Shown one piece after another: positions 26,114-34,501 of a stretch of DNA of 64,000 bases. Origin of the DNA: CAITZA01 sp937915285 (GTDB taxonomy: Bacteria; Desulfobacterota; Desulfomonilia; Desulfomonilales; Desulfomonilaceae); contig DAISIV010000013.1 of the NCBI GenBank assembly GCA_036821825.1, positions 1 to 64,000 of the forward strand, given 5' to 3'. Within the stretch, counting starts at the first letter, position 1, and every line of letters begins with the position of its first letter. The notes beneath the pieces are model-generated. The model did not search any database and was not told the DNA's origin. It worked only from the letters and a program-made list of their open reading frames with translations. Position numbers and translations under genes: made by a program.

Positions 26114-28768
26114 TTGAAGTCCCCGTTTAGCAGAATTAATGGCGACAAACCTTTCAACGATATTTTCAGTCGCCCGGAAAATACCAGGAAGAGTTGGTCC
26201 ATATTTGGAAGTCTGACACGACTTGTGCTTCTTATTGTGATCGGATTGATTACCGGCGCTGCCGGGGTGGCTGCCCAAGGTTACATCTATTTCACTCAGA
26301 GTGTTCCAGGCATAGAGAAACTGGCAAAATATTCGCCCCCTGTAGTTACCTCATTCTATGCGGACAAGGGTGAACTGATAGGGGAGTTTGCCTATCAGAG
26401 ACGCTTTCTTGCCCCTATGGACCAAATTCCCAAGCATTTGAAGGATGCTTTTGTGGCTGCTGAAGACAAGAATTTCTGGCGTCACAGTGGTGTGGATAAG
26501 GAAGCCATTCTAAGAGCGATAAAGAAAAACCTCACCACAGGCGCCCTGAGAGAGGGCGCCAGCACCATTACCCAACAGGTAGCCAAAACATTCCTGCTGA
26601 CTCCCGAGAGAAAATTCACACGAAAGATTAAGGAAGCCATTTTATCGACGCGGATTGAACAGTCTTTGAGCAAGGAGCAGATTCTATACCTTTATTTAAA
26701 CCAGATTTATCTTGGAAGTTCGGCTTATGGGGTGGAGGCTGCAGCCCAGACATATTTCGACAAATCCATAAAGGACCTTACCATTGCTGAATGCGCAATG
26801 CTTGCGGGACTTGCCAAGGCGCCTTCGGTGAATTCTCCAAAGAGGAATCTGAAAAAGTCATTGGAACGCCGATCCTACGTTTTGAAAAGAATGCTCGAGG
26901 ACGGCTTCATAACCGAGGCGGAGTATGAGCAGGCCAACAAGGAAGAGCCAAAAATCTACAACACTGTCAATAACAACGCCAGGCTTGTCTCGGATTTCGT
27001 CGAGCATGTTCGTCGGTATATAGAAAAGAAATACGGGACTGAGGCTCTGTACAAGGAAGGGCTTCAGGTTTACACTACTGTTGACCTGGAAACCACAAGG
27101 ATGTCCCGCGATTCGATGGAGGCCGGATTAAGAGAACTGGATAAACGTCAGGGTTACCGCGGACCGGTCAAAACCCTCAGTGTGAAGGGGGTAATGGAGT
27201 TTCTTGAGGAAAAAACCAGGACCATGGAAACTCCTCTGAAGTTCGGTCAGTTAACTGATGGGGTGATCACTCACATTGATTCTGAAAACATTTATGTTCG
27301 ACTGGGATCTTTTGTTGGTGAAAACCAGAAAAAGGACTACATAGGGCAAATAAAAATAGAGCATGACCCCAAATGGTGGGTTAGACAGCCATATATAAGA
27401 CCTGAGCTGCGGACCAGGAATTTTTCCCCTGGAGACCTGCCTTTTCAGGTCGGAGATTTGATCCAGGTCAGGATACTGGACCCCAATGCAAAGAGAAAAG
27501 AGCTTTATGTAAAGAAATTTGGCAAAACAGATCCAGAACTCAAGAATTACAAACAGTACAATGAGGAAATGTCCCCGTATTTTCTGCTTGAACCAGAGCA
27601 GGAGCCGATCGTTCAATCGGCCTTGATGATGAGAGAAAACAGGACCGGGTATGTCCGGGTGCTTCTCGGCGGATACTCAGCCGCAGAATCCAAATATAAC
27701 CGCGCCACACAATCCCGGAGGCAGGCAGGCTCTTCATATAAGCCTGTGATATACGCTGCGGCTCTGGACAAGGGATTTACAGCCTCTGACATGATCATGG
27801 ACTCCCCGCTTGCTCTGACTGTTCCGGGAACCGGAGAGGTCTGGCGACCCAAGAACTATCGTGGTGGTTTCGCCGGCCCTGTTACATTCAGGGACTGTCT
27901 CGTAAAATCGAGGAATATTCCCACAATCAAGATCCTCCAGCAGATAGGCATCGAACACACCAAGAACTATGCCCGTAAACTCGGATACACCTCTCCGCCT
28001 GTTGACAACCTCACCCTGGCCCTTGGCTCCACAGGCGTTTCACTGGAGGAGCAGGTCAATGCTTACTCCGTTTTCCCTAATCTAGGTTATTTCGTTCCCC
28101 CTATTTACGTCACCAAGGTGCTCGACAGGAATGGAAAAGTCCTTGAGGAGAGGATGTCCCCGGCCCTTATCACAGACCCTCTTCAAACTGATCATGTCTC
28201 GGTCAGCACGGTTTCCGCTGATTCCCGAGGTTCGGGGATTCATTTCGAATCAGACTGGGCAGACAGGTCTTCCGCCCAGGCCAAACGCAGGATAGACGAG
28301 GGAACAGCATACATAATGACGTCAATCATGCAGGGAGTGATCACCGAGGGAACAGCTACCAATCTCAAAAAGATTGTGGGCCGCCCCGACATTGCCGGGA
28401 AAACCGGAACAACAAATGAAAACGTTGACGCATGGTTCGTTGGTTACTCCCCGGACTACACCTGCGGAGTCTGGGTCGGATTTGATGATGAAGTATCAAT
28501 CGGTGATGGCGAAACAGGCGGTAAAGCAGCCGCCCCCATTTGGGGTTATTTCGTCAGAAGCCTTCTGGCAGACAAGCCTGTTAAGGAATTTCCTGCTCCT
28601 GCTTCCATTGAGTTCCGCAAAATAGATCCGAGGACCGGATTGCTGACGTCAAATTCTGAGGGTGTAAAGGAAATCTTTAAAACAGGTAGTGGCCCTGCCC
28701 AGGTCACACAGAAACCGATAAGAGGCTCAAGATGGGATTACGCCGGTTCCGATCTGGACCAGTTCTGA
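26114..28768 (+). CDS. mrcA: Penicillin-binding protein 1A (bifunctional class A PBP)
   Basis: 884 residues, membrane-anchored (segment about 35-58). The glycosyltransferase domain has FVAAEDKNFWRHSGVD with catalytic Glu117, and the REGASTITQQVAKTF block. An OB-like insert follows (about 370-470). The transpeptidase has S540-S-Y-K543, SRN in LVKSRNIPT, and K763-T-G-T. It polymerises and crosslinks peptidoglycan in the periplasm. The start is TTG with GAAGGAGG seven bases before it. Monocistronic, with a bidirectional terminator. The 254-base AT-rich gap before it holds only promoter-like sequence. Confidence 0.95.
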   Translation: MKSPFSRINGDKPFNDIFSRPENTRKSWSIFGSLTRLVLLIVIGLITGAAGVAAQGYIYFTQSVPGIEKLAKYSPPVVTSFYADKGELIGEFAYQRRFLAPMDQIPKHLKDAFVAAEDKNFWRHSGVDKEAILRAIKKNLTTGALREGASTITQQVAKTFLLTPERKFTRKIKEAILSTRIEQSLSKEQILYLYLNQIYLGSSAYGVEAAAQTYFDKSIKDLTIAECAMLAGLAKAPSVNSPKRNLKKSLERRSYVLKRMLEDGFITEAEYEQANKEEPKIYNTVNNNARLVSDFVEHVRRYIEKKYGTEALYKEGLQVYTTVDLETTRMSRDSMEAGLRELDKRQGYRGPVKTLSVKGVMEFLEEKTRTMETPLKFGQLTDGVITHIDSENIYVRLGSFVGENQKKDYIGQIKIEHDPKWWVRQPYIRPELRTRNFSPGDLPFQVGDLIQVRILDPNAKRKELYVKKFGKTDPELKNYKQYNEEMSPYFLLEPEQEPIVQSALMMRENRTGYVRVLLGGYSAAESKYNRATQSRRQAGSSYKPVIYAAALDKGFTASDMIMDSPLALTVPGTGEVWRPKNYRGGFAGPVTFRDCLVKSRNIPTIKILQQIGIEHTKNYARKLGYTSPPVDNLTLALGSTGVSLEEQVNAYSVFPNLGYFVPPIYVTKVLDRNGKVLEERMSPALITDPLQTDHVSVSTVSADSRGSGIHFESDWADRSSAQAKRRIDEGTAYIMTSIMQGVITEGTATNLKKIVGRPDIAGKTGTTNENVDAWFVGYSPDYTCGVWVGFDDEVSIGDGETGGKAAAPIWGYFVRSLLADKPVKEFPAPASIEFRKIDPRTGLLTSNSEGVKEIFKTGSGPAQVTQKPIRGSRWDYAGSDLDQF

Positions 28769-28769
28769 G

Positions 28770-28816
28770 AAAAGCCGGTTCCGATCATCTCTCGTATTCC
28801 GCTGGCCGGCTTTTGT
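28770..28816. terminator. Bidirectional terminator
   Basis: AAAAGCCGG (28770-28778) pairs with CCGGCTTTT (28806-28814) across a 27-base loop. T-runs occur on both strands, so it can serve the PBP1A gene and the converging gene that ends at 28826. Confidence 0.75.
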
Positions 28817-28825
28817 TACAACGGT

Positions 28826-29353
28826 TTAAGTTCCGTCTTCCAGAGATCCCGGAAACCGGGCCTTTGCTTCATAAACAAACAGGGCACGAAGTTTATCCCA
28901 GAAATCACCACCCAAAACAAATAAACTGGCTATGAACATGGCGTCAGCAGCCAGATTTACGTAAAGGCGTTCTGATGACGAATCCGGTAGCCAACGGGGA
29001 AAGTAAGCCTGAACATAAGTAGGTATCAAAGGCAATATGAACATTACCAAACCGATGGTGTATCGTAACTTACTCACCTTGGCAGATGGCGCCAGCCTCT
29101 TAAGATAACCCAGACTCCTGGCTTTTATGATTTCAAAGTTCTCTTTACCGAGAACCGCTGCGGCCATCAGTATCAATACCTCCGGAACCCCTAGACTCAG
29201 CAAGCCTATTATCGAGGCCTTCAAACCAAGTGAAATCTCCAATTGCGCAACCAGTATCCCGAACGCAGGACACACGCAGGACAGAACCAGCAGGGTTATG
29301 CCAACATATAATCTTGTTTTTCTTCTAAACTCATTAGCTGGTTTGTTTTCCAT
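28826..29353 (-). CDS. Small membrane protein, transporter-suffix-like
   Basis: 175 residues with four hydrophobic segments. The N-terminal half (YVGITLLVLSCVCPAFGILV, then a loop, then LGVPEVLILMAAAVLGKENF) resembles the short two-helix transporter-suffix proteins; the C-terminal half adds two more segments and a charged tail. AAAGAGG before the ATG at 29353 supports the start; the frame is open to 29452. No function can be assigned. Confidence 0.6.
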   Translation of the reverse strand: MENKPANEFRRKTRLYVGITLLVLSCVCPAFGILVAQLEISLGLKASIIGLLSLGVPEVLILMAAAVLGKENFEIIKARSLGYLKRLAPSAKVSKLRYTIGLVMFILPLIPTYVQAYFPRWLPDSSSERLYVNLAADAMFIASLFVLGGDFWDKLRALFVYEAKARFPGSLEDGT

Positions 29354-29490
29354 AAAACTACCTCTTTTTCCACTAAGGAGCTTTTTAATTAGAGTTGAAA
29401 TTTTGCTCCATAGACTCAAGGAAATAATACCTTTGAGCCCAGAGATGGCCATAATTATGATTTAAGGGCCATTTTGAGTCGTATAGAAGC

Positions 29491-29520
29491 TTGACACAAA
29501 GCTTTATAGGCATATATCTA
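29491..29520 (+). promoter_or_regulatory. Candidate lon promoter
   Basis: TTGACA (29491-29496) with TATCTA at 29515-29520 (18-base spacer), leaving a leader of about 105 bases. No CIRCE repeat or clear sigma-32 box was seen, so heat-shock control is not evident. Confidence 0.55.
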
Positions 29521-29632
29521 ATACATGATAATGTTTTTTGCCACTATCGAGGGGCTGTTAGCCAAAATAGTCCGCGTTTGGCACGTTTTTAACTTGTTTT
29601 TCATGATGGTGAACATATAAAGAGGCATTAAT

Positions 29633-32122
29633 ATGGCTGATGAAACTGAAAAAAGAGATGACTTTGATGTTGAAGAAGAGCACGCAAAGGCTCAGCAGAT
29701 AAATTTTGAAGATATTCCTGACACGATGCCACTGCTTCCGGTCAGGGATGTTGTCATCTACTCTTACATGATACTACCCCTGATGGTTGGACGTGAGAGG
29801 TCCATAAAGGCTGTGGAGAGCGCTTTAGCGGATGATCGCCTGATATTCCTGGCCACACAAAAATTTTCGACTGAAGAGGACCCGGGTCCGGAAGATATTT
29901 ACACGGTCGGCACCGTTGCCATGGTCGTGAAAATGCTCAAGTTGCCGGATGGCAGGGTAAAAATCCTGGTTCAGGGCCTGGCGAAGGGTAGAATCAAGTC
30001 GTACGTCCCAACCACAAGCTTTTTCAAGGTGGAAATAGAAAAAATACCTGAACCTGTCGTTCCCAGGATCAGCCTGGAAGTTGAAGCGACCATGCGGACA
30101 GTCAAGGAGAGTTCAGAAAAGATCCTGCAGTTGAGAGGAATAGTCTCACCGGATGCAATGGCCATTCTCGACTCAATTGACGATCCCGGCAGACTTGCGG
30201 ACCTGGTTGCATCCAACCTGAAACTTAAGGTAGAGGAATCACAAAGTATACTGGAAATAATTGATCCCATTGACCGATTGAGAAGGGTCAATGAACTTCT
30301 GTCCAAAGAGTTGGAACTGTCGGCCATGCAGGCCAAAATTCAGACACAGGCCAAGGAGGAAATGGGCAAGACCCATCGTGAGTATTTCCTCAGGGAACAG
30401 TTGAAAGCTATACAGACAGAACTCGGTGAAATTGACGAAAAGACAAAGGAAATTGAGGAATTCCGCTCGAAGATAGCCAAGGCCAAGATTCCGGCTGATG
30501 TTGAAAAAGAGGCGGAAAAACAACTCAGCCGTCTTTCTCAAATGCATCCTGACGCTGCAGAGGCCTCAATCATACGAACATACCTTGACTGGATAGTTGA
30601 GCTTCCCTGGTCGAAGTCAACCAGGGATAAGCTTGAGATAAAGAACGCCAAGGAAATCTTGGACGAAGACCATTATGACCTGGAAAAAATCAAGGACCGC
30701 ATTCTTGAATATCTCGGAGTGCGAAAACTCAACAAGAGCATGAAGGGTCCGATTCTGTGTTTTGTCGGCCCTCCGGGTGTTGGAAAGACCTCCCTCGGCA
30801 AGTCGATAGCCAGGGCGTTGGGGCGAAAATTTACCAGAATCTCTCTGGGCGGGCTTCGTGATGAGGCTGAGATAAGAGGCCACAGAAGAACATACATCGG
30901 CGCCCTACCCGGAAGAATTATTCAGGGTCTGAAGACGGCTGGGTCAAATAATCCCGTTTTCATGCTCGATGAAATTGATAAGGTCGGCGCTGATTTCAGA
31001 GGTGACCCGTCAGCAGCATTGCTTGAGGTGCTAGATCCTGAACAGAATAACGCCTTCAGTGATCATTACCTGAATGTGCCTTTCGATCTTTCCAAGGTGA
31101 TGTTCATAACCACGGCAAACCTTGCGGATCCAATCATTCCTGCGCTCAAGGACAGGATGGAGATAATAGAACTCTCAGGCTACATAGACGAGGAAAAACT
31201 TAAAATCGCAAGGCAGTATCTGATACCGAGGCAGATAAAGGAAAATGGCATAAAAGAGGAAGATTTCGTTGTTACGGATGAGGCAATCCTTAATATTATA
31301 AACCAGTACACACGGGAGGCCGGCCTTAGAAACCTTGAAAGGGAAATAGCCAACCTTTGCCGTAAAATCGCCCGGAAGATAGCGGAAGGCGAAAAAAAAG
31401 TCCCAAGGATAACAGCCAAGAACCTGAACAAGTTCCTTGGGGTTCCCAGATTTCTTCCTGATCACGAGAAAAGGGAAGATGAAATCGGTGTTGCCACCGG
31501 TCTTGCGTGGACACCTTACGGAGGAGACCTGCTTCACATAGAAGCTACCCCCATGGAAGGAAAAGGTAACCTTCTTTTAACTGGGCAGCTTGGAGATGTG
31601 ATGAAGGAATCCGGTCAGGCGGCCATGTCTTATTTCAGGTCGAGAGCCTCAAATTTCGGAGTTCCGGAGAAGCTCTATTTTACCAAGGACATACATGTTC
31701 ATGTGCCGGCCGGAGCGATCCCAAAGGATGGCCCGTCCGCAGGAGTCACCATGGCTACCGCGATTATAAGCGCCTTCACCGGCATTCCGGTAAGGTCTGA
31801 TGTAGCCATGACCGGTGAAGTAACGTTGAGGGGACGAGTTCTTCCCATTGGAGGTCTTAGGGAAAAATCACTGGCCGCCCTTAGAGCCAGGATCTACACG
31901 ATTATTGCCCCAACAGCCAATGAGAAGGACCTGGACGAAATACCTAAACATATCAGACGACGACTGGAATTCAGGTTCGTCTCACATATGGATGAAGTGC
32001 TGAAATTGGCCCTGAAGGAAAATCCCGACAAAACGGATTTGGCAAAAAAGGCTTCAGCGACATCCAGAAAGGTTAAAACCAGCGGTTCAGGAAAAAAGAA
32101 AGAGACTGAAGCTGTGGCATAG
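29633..32122 (+). CDS. lon: ATP-dependent protease Lon
   Basis: 829-residue cytosolic AAA+ serine protease degrading misfolded and regulatory proteins. The N-terminal LON substrate domain begins at about residue 30 (LPLLPVRDVVIY-type); coiled middle region about 200-330; Walker A GPPGVGKT at 379-386; Walker B FMLDEIDK; the proteolytic dyad is Ser702 in KDGPSAG and Lys745 in GGLREKSL, 43 residues apart as in E. coli Lon. The C-terminus has a Lys/Ser-rich tail. AAGAGG precedes the ATG. Single gene with its own terminator. Confidence 0.98.
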   Translation: MADETEKRDDFDVEEEHAKAQQINFEDIPDTMPLLPVRDVVIYSYMILPLMVGRERSIKAVESALADDRLIFLATQKFSTEEDPGPEDIYTVGTVAMVVKMLKLPDGRVKILVQGLAKGRIKSYVPTTSFFKVEIEKIPEPVVPRISLEVEATMRTVKESSEKILQLRGIVSPDAMAILDSIDDPGRLADLVASNLKLKVEESQSILEIIDPIDRLRRVNELLSKELELSAMQAKIQTQAKEEMGKTHREYFLREQLKAIQTELGEIDEKTKEIEEFRSKIAKAKIPADVEKEAEKQLSRLSQMHPDAAEASIIRTYLDWIVELPWSKSTRDKLEIKNAKEILDEDHYDLEKIKDRILEYLGVRKLNKSMKGPILCFVGPPGVGKTSLGKSIARALGRKFTRISLGGLRDEAEIRGHRRTYIGALPGRIIQGLKTAGSNNPVFMLDEIDKVGADFRGDPSAALLEVLDPEQNNAFSDHYLNVPFDLSKVMFITTANLADPIIPALKDRMEIIELSGYIDEEKLKIARQYLIPRQIKENGIKEEDFVVTDEAILNIINQYTREAGLRNLEREIANLCRKIARKIAEGEKKVPRITAKNLNKFLGVPRFLPDHEKREDEIGVATGLAWTPYGGDLLHIEATPMEGKGNLLLTGQLGDVMKESGQAAMSYFRSRASNFGVPEKLYFTKDIHVHVPAGAIPKDGPSAGVTMATAIISAFTGIPVRSDVAMTGEVTLRGRVLPIGGLREKSLAALRARIYTIIAPTANEKDLDEIPKHIRRRLEFRFVSHMDEVLKLALKENPDKTDLAKKASATSRKVKTSGSGKKKETEAVA

Positions 32123-32153
32123 ACACGACAAGAACCGGTGAATTGCAAAATAT

Positions 32154-32190
32154 CGGGAAACCGTTCTTTTTTAGCGGTTTCCCGTTTTTT
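32154..32190 (+). terminator. Rho-independent terminator of lon
   Basis: Perfect 10-bp stem CGGGAAACCG / CGGTTTCCCG (32154-32163, 32175-32184), 11-base loop, followed by TTTTTTAG. Confidence 0.92.
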
Positions 32191-32887
32191 AGTTATGGTT
32201 GGATTGCTTGATTTGCCGGACCTTGAGTTCAGTCTCAGCCGAGACCCTCAGCATTTCCTCTTCGATATCAAGCCTTATTTTTTCGTATTCATCGTTCGAG
32301 AGCCCCAAGGGAATGAATGTCGGTTTCCCAAACGACATGACTATTGTGCTGAATGGAAGAGGTAGTATCATTGAATCCCAGGACTTGAACTGGATTTGCC
32401 TGGTAGCCCAACTCACAAGAGGGACCACCGGCTGACCGGTTTCCCGTCCAACTATGACAATCCCCATCTTCACTTTTCGAGACGGGCCCCGAGGGGCATC
32501 AACCGCCAACCCCGAACAATAATTCCTCTGCTTGATCTGCTCGATCATCTCCACAAGGGCTTCTTTACCACCCTTGGAGGACGATCCCCTGACTGTGTCA
32601 TATCCCATTCGCCTGATTGATCTGTCTATGATCTCACCGTCATACGAACGGCTGACCATAACCACTCCAGGGTATCGCCTGCAATAGTAAACAGGGAAGA
32701 GCATAGTTCCGTGAAAACAGGCGCAGGCAAACGGCATCCTTTTACAGATCTGATCTTCGTACTCTGTGTTCAGAAATATTTTTCTGGATGTCAGGTCCAC
32801 CAGTCTAAAATAATAGCTCACTAGACGAGGCACTATGAACAGGACCATCCTGAACCAGAATTTTTCGCCCTTTTCCGTTTTATTCAT
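32189..32887 (-). CDS. DUF374 lysophospholipid acyltransferase family protein
   Basis: 232 residues of the DUF374/LPLAT family. An N-terminal hydrophobic segment is followed by ACFHGTMLFP (the HxxxxD-like site, here H with no clear D), VMVSRSYDGEII, MGYDTVRGSSSKGG and LAVDAPRGPSRKVKMG, all typical of DUF374. Relatives acylate lipid A or other lysolipids at the inner membrane. The ATG overlaps the end of the upstream thioredoxin-HEAT gene by 8 bases, so translation is probably coupled. Substrate not known. Confidence 0.85.
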   Translation of the reverse strand: MNKTEKGEKFWFRMVLFIVPRLVSYYFRLVDLTSRKIFLNTEYEDQICKRMPFACACFHGTMLFPVYYCRRYPGVVMVSRSYDGEIIDRSIRRMGYDTVRGSSSKGGKEALVEMIEQIKQRNYCSGLAVDAPRGPSRKVKMGIVIVGRETGQPVVPLVSWATRQIQFKSWDSMILPLPFSTIVMSFGKPTFIPLGLSNDEYEKIRLDIEEEMLRVSAETELKVRQIKQSNHN

Positions 32888-33881
32888 CGGTGGACTCGGC
32901 CTCCAGCGCCTCTAGAGCCTCCTGAACAGCCTCCCTGACATCCTCGTCATCGTCACCCAGGGCCAGTTTCAGGGAATCAATAGCTTCCTTATTACCTATT
33001 TTCCCCAGAAGCTCAGCCGTGTCACCTTTCAGCGCGACATCATCCACAAACAGAAATTCACACAGATCCTTCAATACGGAGTCAAAAATTTTTGGGTCTG
33101 TCTCAAGAGCCAGTTCCATGGCTACCAGGGCCCCTATCCGGGTCGAGAACTCTTTTTGCTTGAATACCTCCACCAATGCCCGCGGCTGCCGCTTCCCGCA
33201 GACCAGACGAGCTGCGTCTTCGGCCCTACCCGACTTAACCATGGAATCCACAACACTGGTCAGGGAACCTTCACTTGTAGACTCCACAAGCTTCCTTGAT
33301 AACTCCTCAGCGCCTATGTTCCCAACTATGGTCATTTCACCATTGATTATGGTGGTGGGAGTGGATTTGCACTTGAACTGCTTGGCCAGGTCTGAAAACT
33401 CCAATGCATCCACTACAGACACTGATACGCGTTGGCTGTGCGCTGCCTGCATTAGCGCAGAGCGCACAGTATGCGGACAGTGAGGACATGACGAAGCCAT
33501 CAAGACCATTATATTTACAGGCAGGTCAAGCTGATCAAGGTTATCCTTGATGGAAGGGCTGACTTCAAAGGAATCCGAGCCCAGCCATGAGATCACATCC
33601 AGAAAAGGAGCCAGTTCCGCCCCCTCCGGGCTGGCCAGGTAGTTTATTCTCCTGTCGTCACCTGACGTTATCGTGATGGATGGTTTGCCTGGAATGACCG
33701 GTTCAGAAGTCTCCTCCAAACCTATCGAATTCATTGAGACGCCACTGACCTGTCGCGCCACACCGAACAATTGCCTCTCGAAATAGTCCTGGCTCCCTGT
33801 CCCGAAGACAAGGAGTTTGACTGGTTTTGTCAACTTTGATGAAACTTCCTGAACCCGCATCAGATCATTGTCAGATAGCAA
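32880..33881 (-). CDS. Thioredoxin-fold protein fused to HEAT repeats
   Basis: 333 residues. Two tandem thioredoxin-like folds as in glutaredoxin-like protein disulfide oxidoreductases: the first (about 15-105) has no CxxC, the second (about 115-205) has the active site SCPHC with Cys132 and Cys135 and the cis-proline loop KSTPTTI. The C-terminal third (about 215-330) is helical with HEAT/PBS-lyase-like units (GKIGNKEAIDSLKLALGDDDEDVREAVQEALEAL-type pattern). The start TTG is preceded by GGGAGAGG. Likely a cytosolic thiol oxidoreductase with a protein-docking module. Coupled to the DUF374 gene. Confidence 0.82.
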   Translation of the reverse strand: MLSDNDLMRVQEVSSKLTKPVKLLVFGTGSQDYFERQLFGVARQVSGVSMNSIGLEETSEPVIPGKPSITITSGDDRRINYLASPEGAELAPFLDVISWLGSDSFEVSPSIKDNLDQLDLPVNIMVLMASSCPHCPHTVRSALMQAAHSQRVSVSVVDALEFSDLAKQFKCKSTPTTIINGEMTIVGNIGAEELSRKLVESTSEGSLTSVVDSMVKSGRAEDAARLVCGKRQPRALVEVFKQKEFSTRIGALVAMELALETDPKIFDSVLKDLCEFLFVDDVALKGDTAELLGKIGNKEAIDSLKLALGDDDEDVREAVQEALEALEAESTDE

Positions 33882-33920
33882 AGGCCTCTCCCTTGGTGAC
33901 TTGCCGCGAAACCCCGGGGA

Positions 33921-34253
33921 TTATCGGGTTCCCGGCACGTAGTGTTGATAGACCACCCCGGAATTGGGTGAAAGATTGTACGGAGATTGAACCCCGCGTA
34001 CAGGCGCAGGCATATAGCTCCACAAATAGCCGCCAACCCCTCCGACGCCATCGGCAACCATCGGCAGGATTCCAGGAAACCCCTGGGGTTGTACGCCCGC
34101 GGATTGCTGACCTTCCGGTACCGAGAGAACCGGCTGACCATAAACATTCATGGGGCCTTGATAATTTCTGTCATAAATTTCAGCGCCTTGGCCAAACGCA
34201 GACGCTGAGGTCATCAATAACGACACAAGAACCAGCAAAGTTAGCTTTTTCAT
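33921..34253 (-). CDS. Small secreted Gly/Pro-rich protein, unknown
   Basis: 110 residues from the ATG at 34253, with GAGG eight bases upstream. Signal peptide MKKLTLLVLVSLLMTSASAFGQG; the mature protein is rich in Gly, Pro, Tyr and Gln without cysteines and looks disordered. It precedes the thioredoxin-HEAT gene by 39 bases on the same strand. No family recognised. Confidence 0.55.
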   Translation of the reverse strand: MKKLTLLVLVSLLMTSASAFGQGAEIYDRNYQGPMNVYGQPVLSVPEGQQSAGVQPQGFPGILPMVADGVGGVGGYLWSYMPAPVRGVQSPYNLSPNSGVVYQHYVPGTR

Positions 34254-34501
34254 GATGACGCCTCTACGTTTCAAAATTTATGGTTATATAATACTACAAT
34301 AGGTATCAGATTTAAACAATTGTAGCTGAATTTCAATTTTGGAGCTTTTTTAACATTTGTTTTAATGTTATTTTGAGAATATGCGGAACACCGGTGAGGT
34401 TCTGCGGTCATTAGCAATATGGCGGTCTTGAAACATCTGAATCGCTGGCCCTTGCTTATTACAGAATCAGAAAATCATACAGGACAATGTGGGGAACTGC
34501 C

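Noticed and set aside
29354..29632. CIRCE or sigma-32 heat-shock elements before lon
   Set aside because: Neither the TTAGCACTC-N9-GAGTGCTAA repeat nor a CTTGAA/CCCCAT pair is present.
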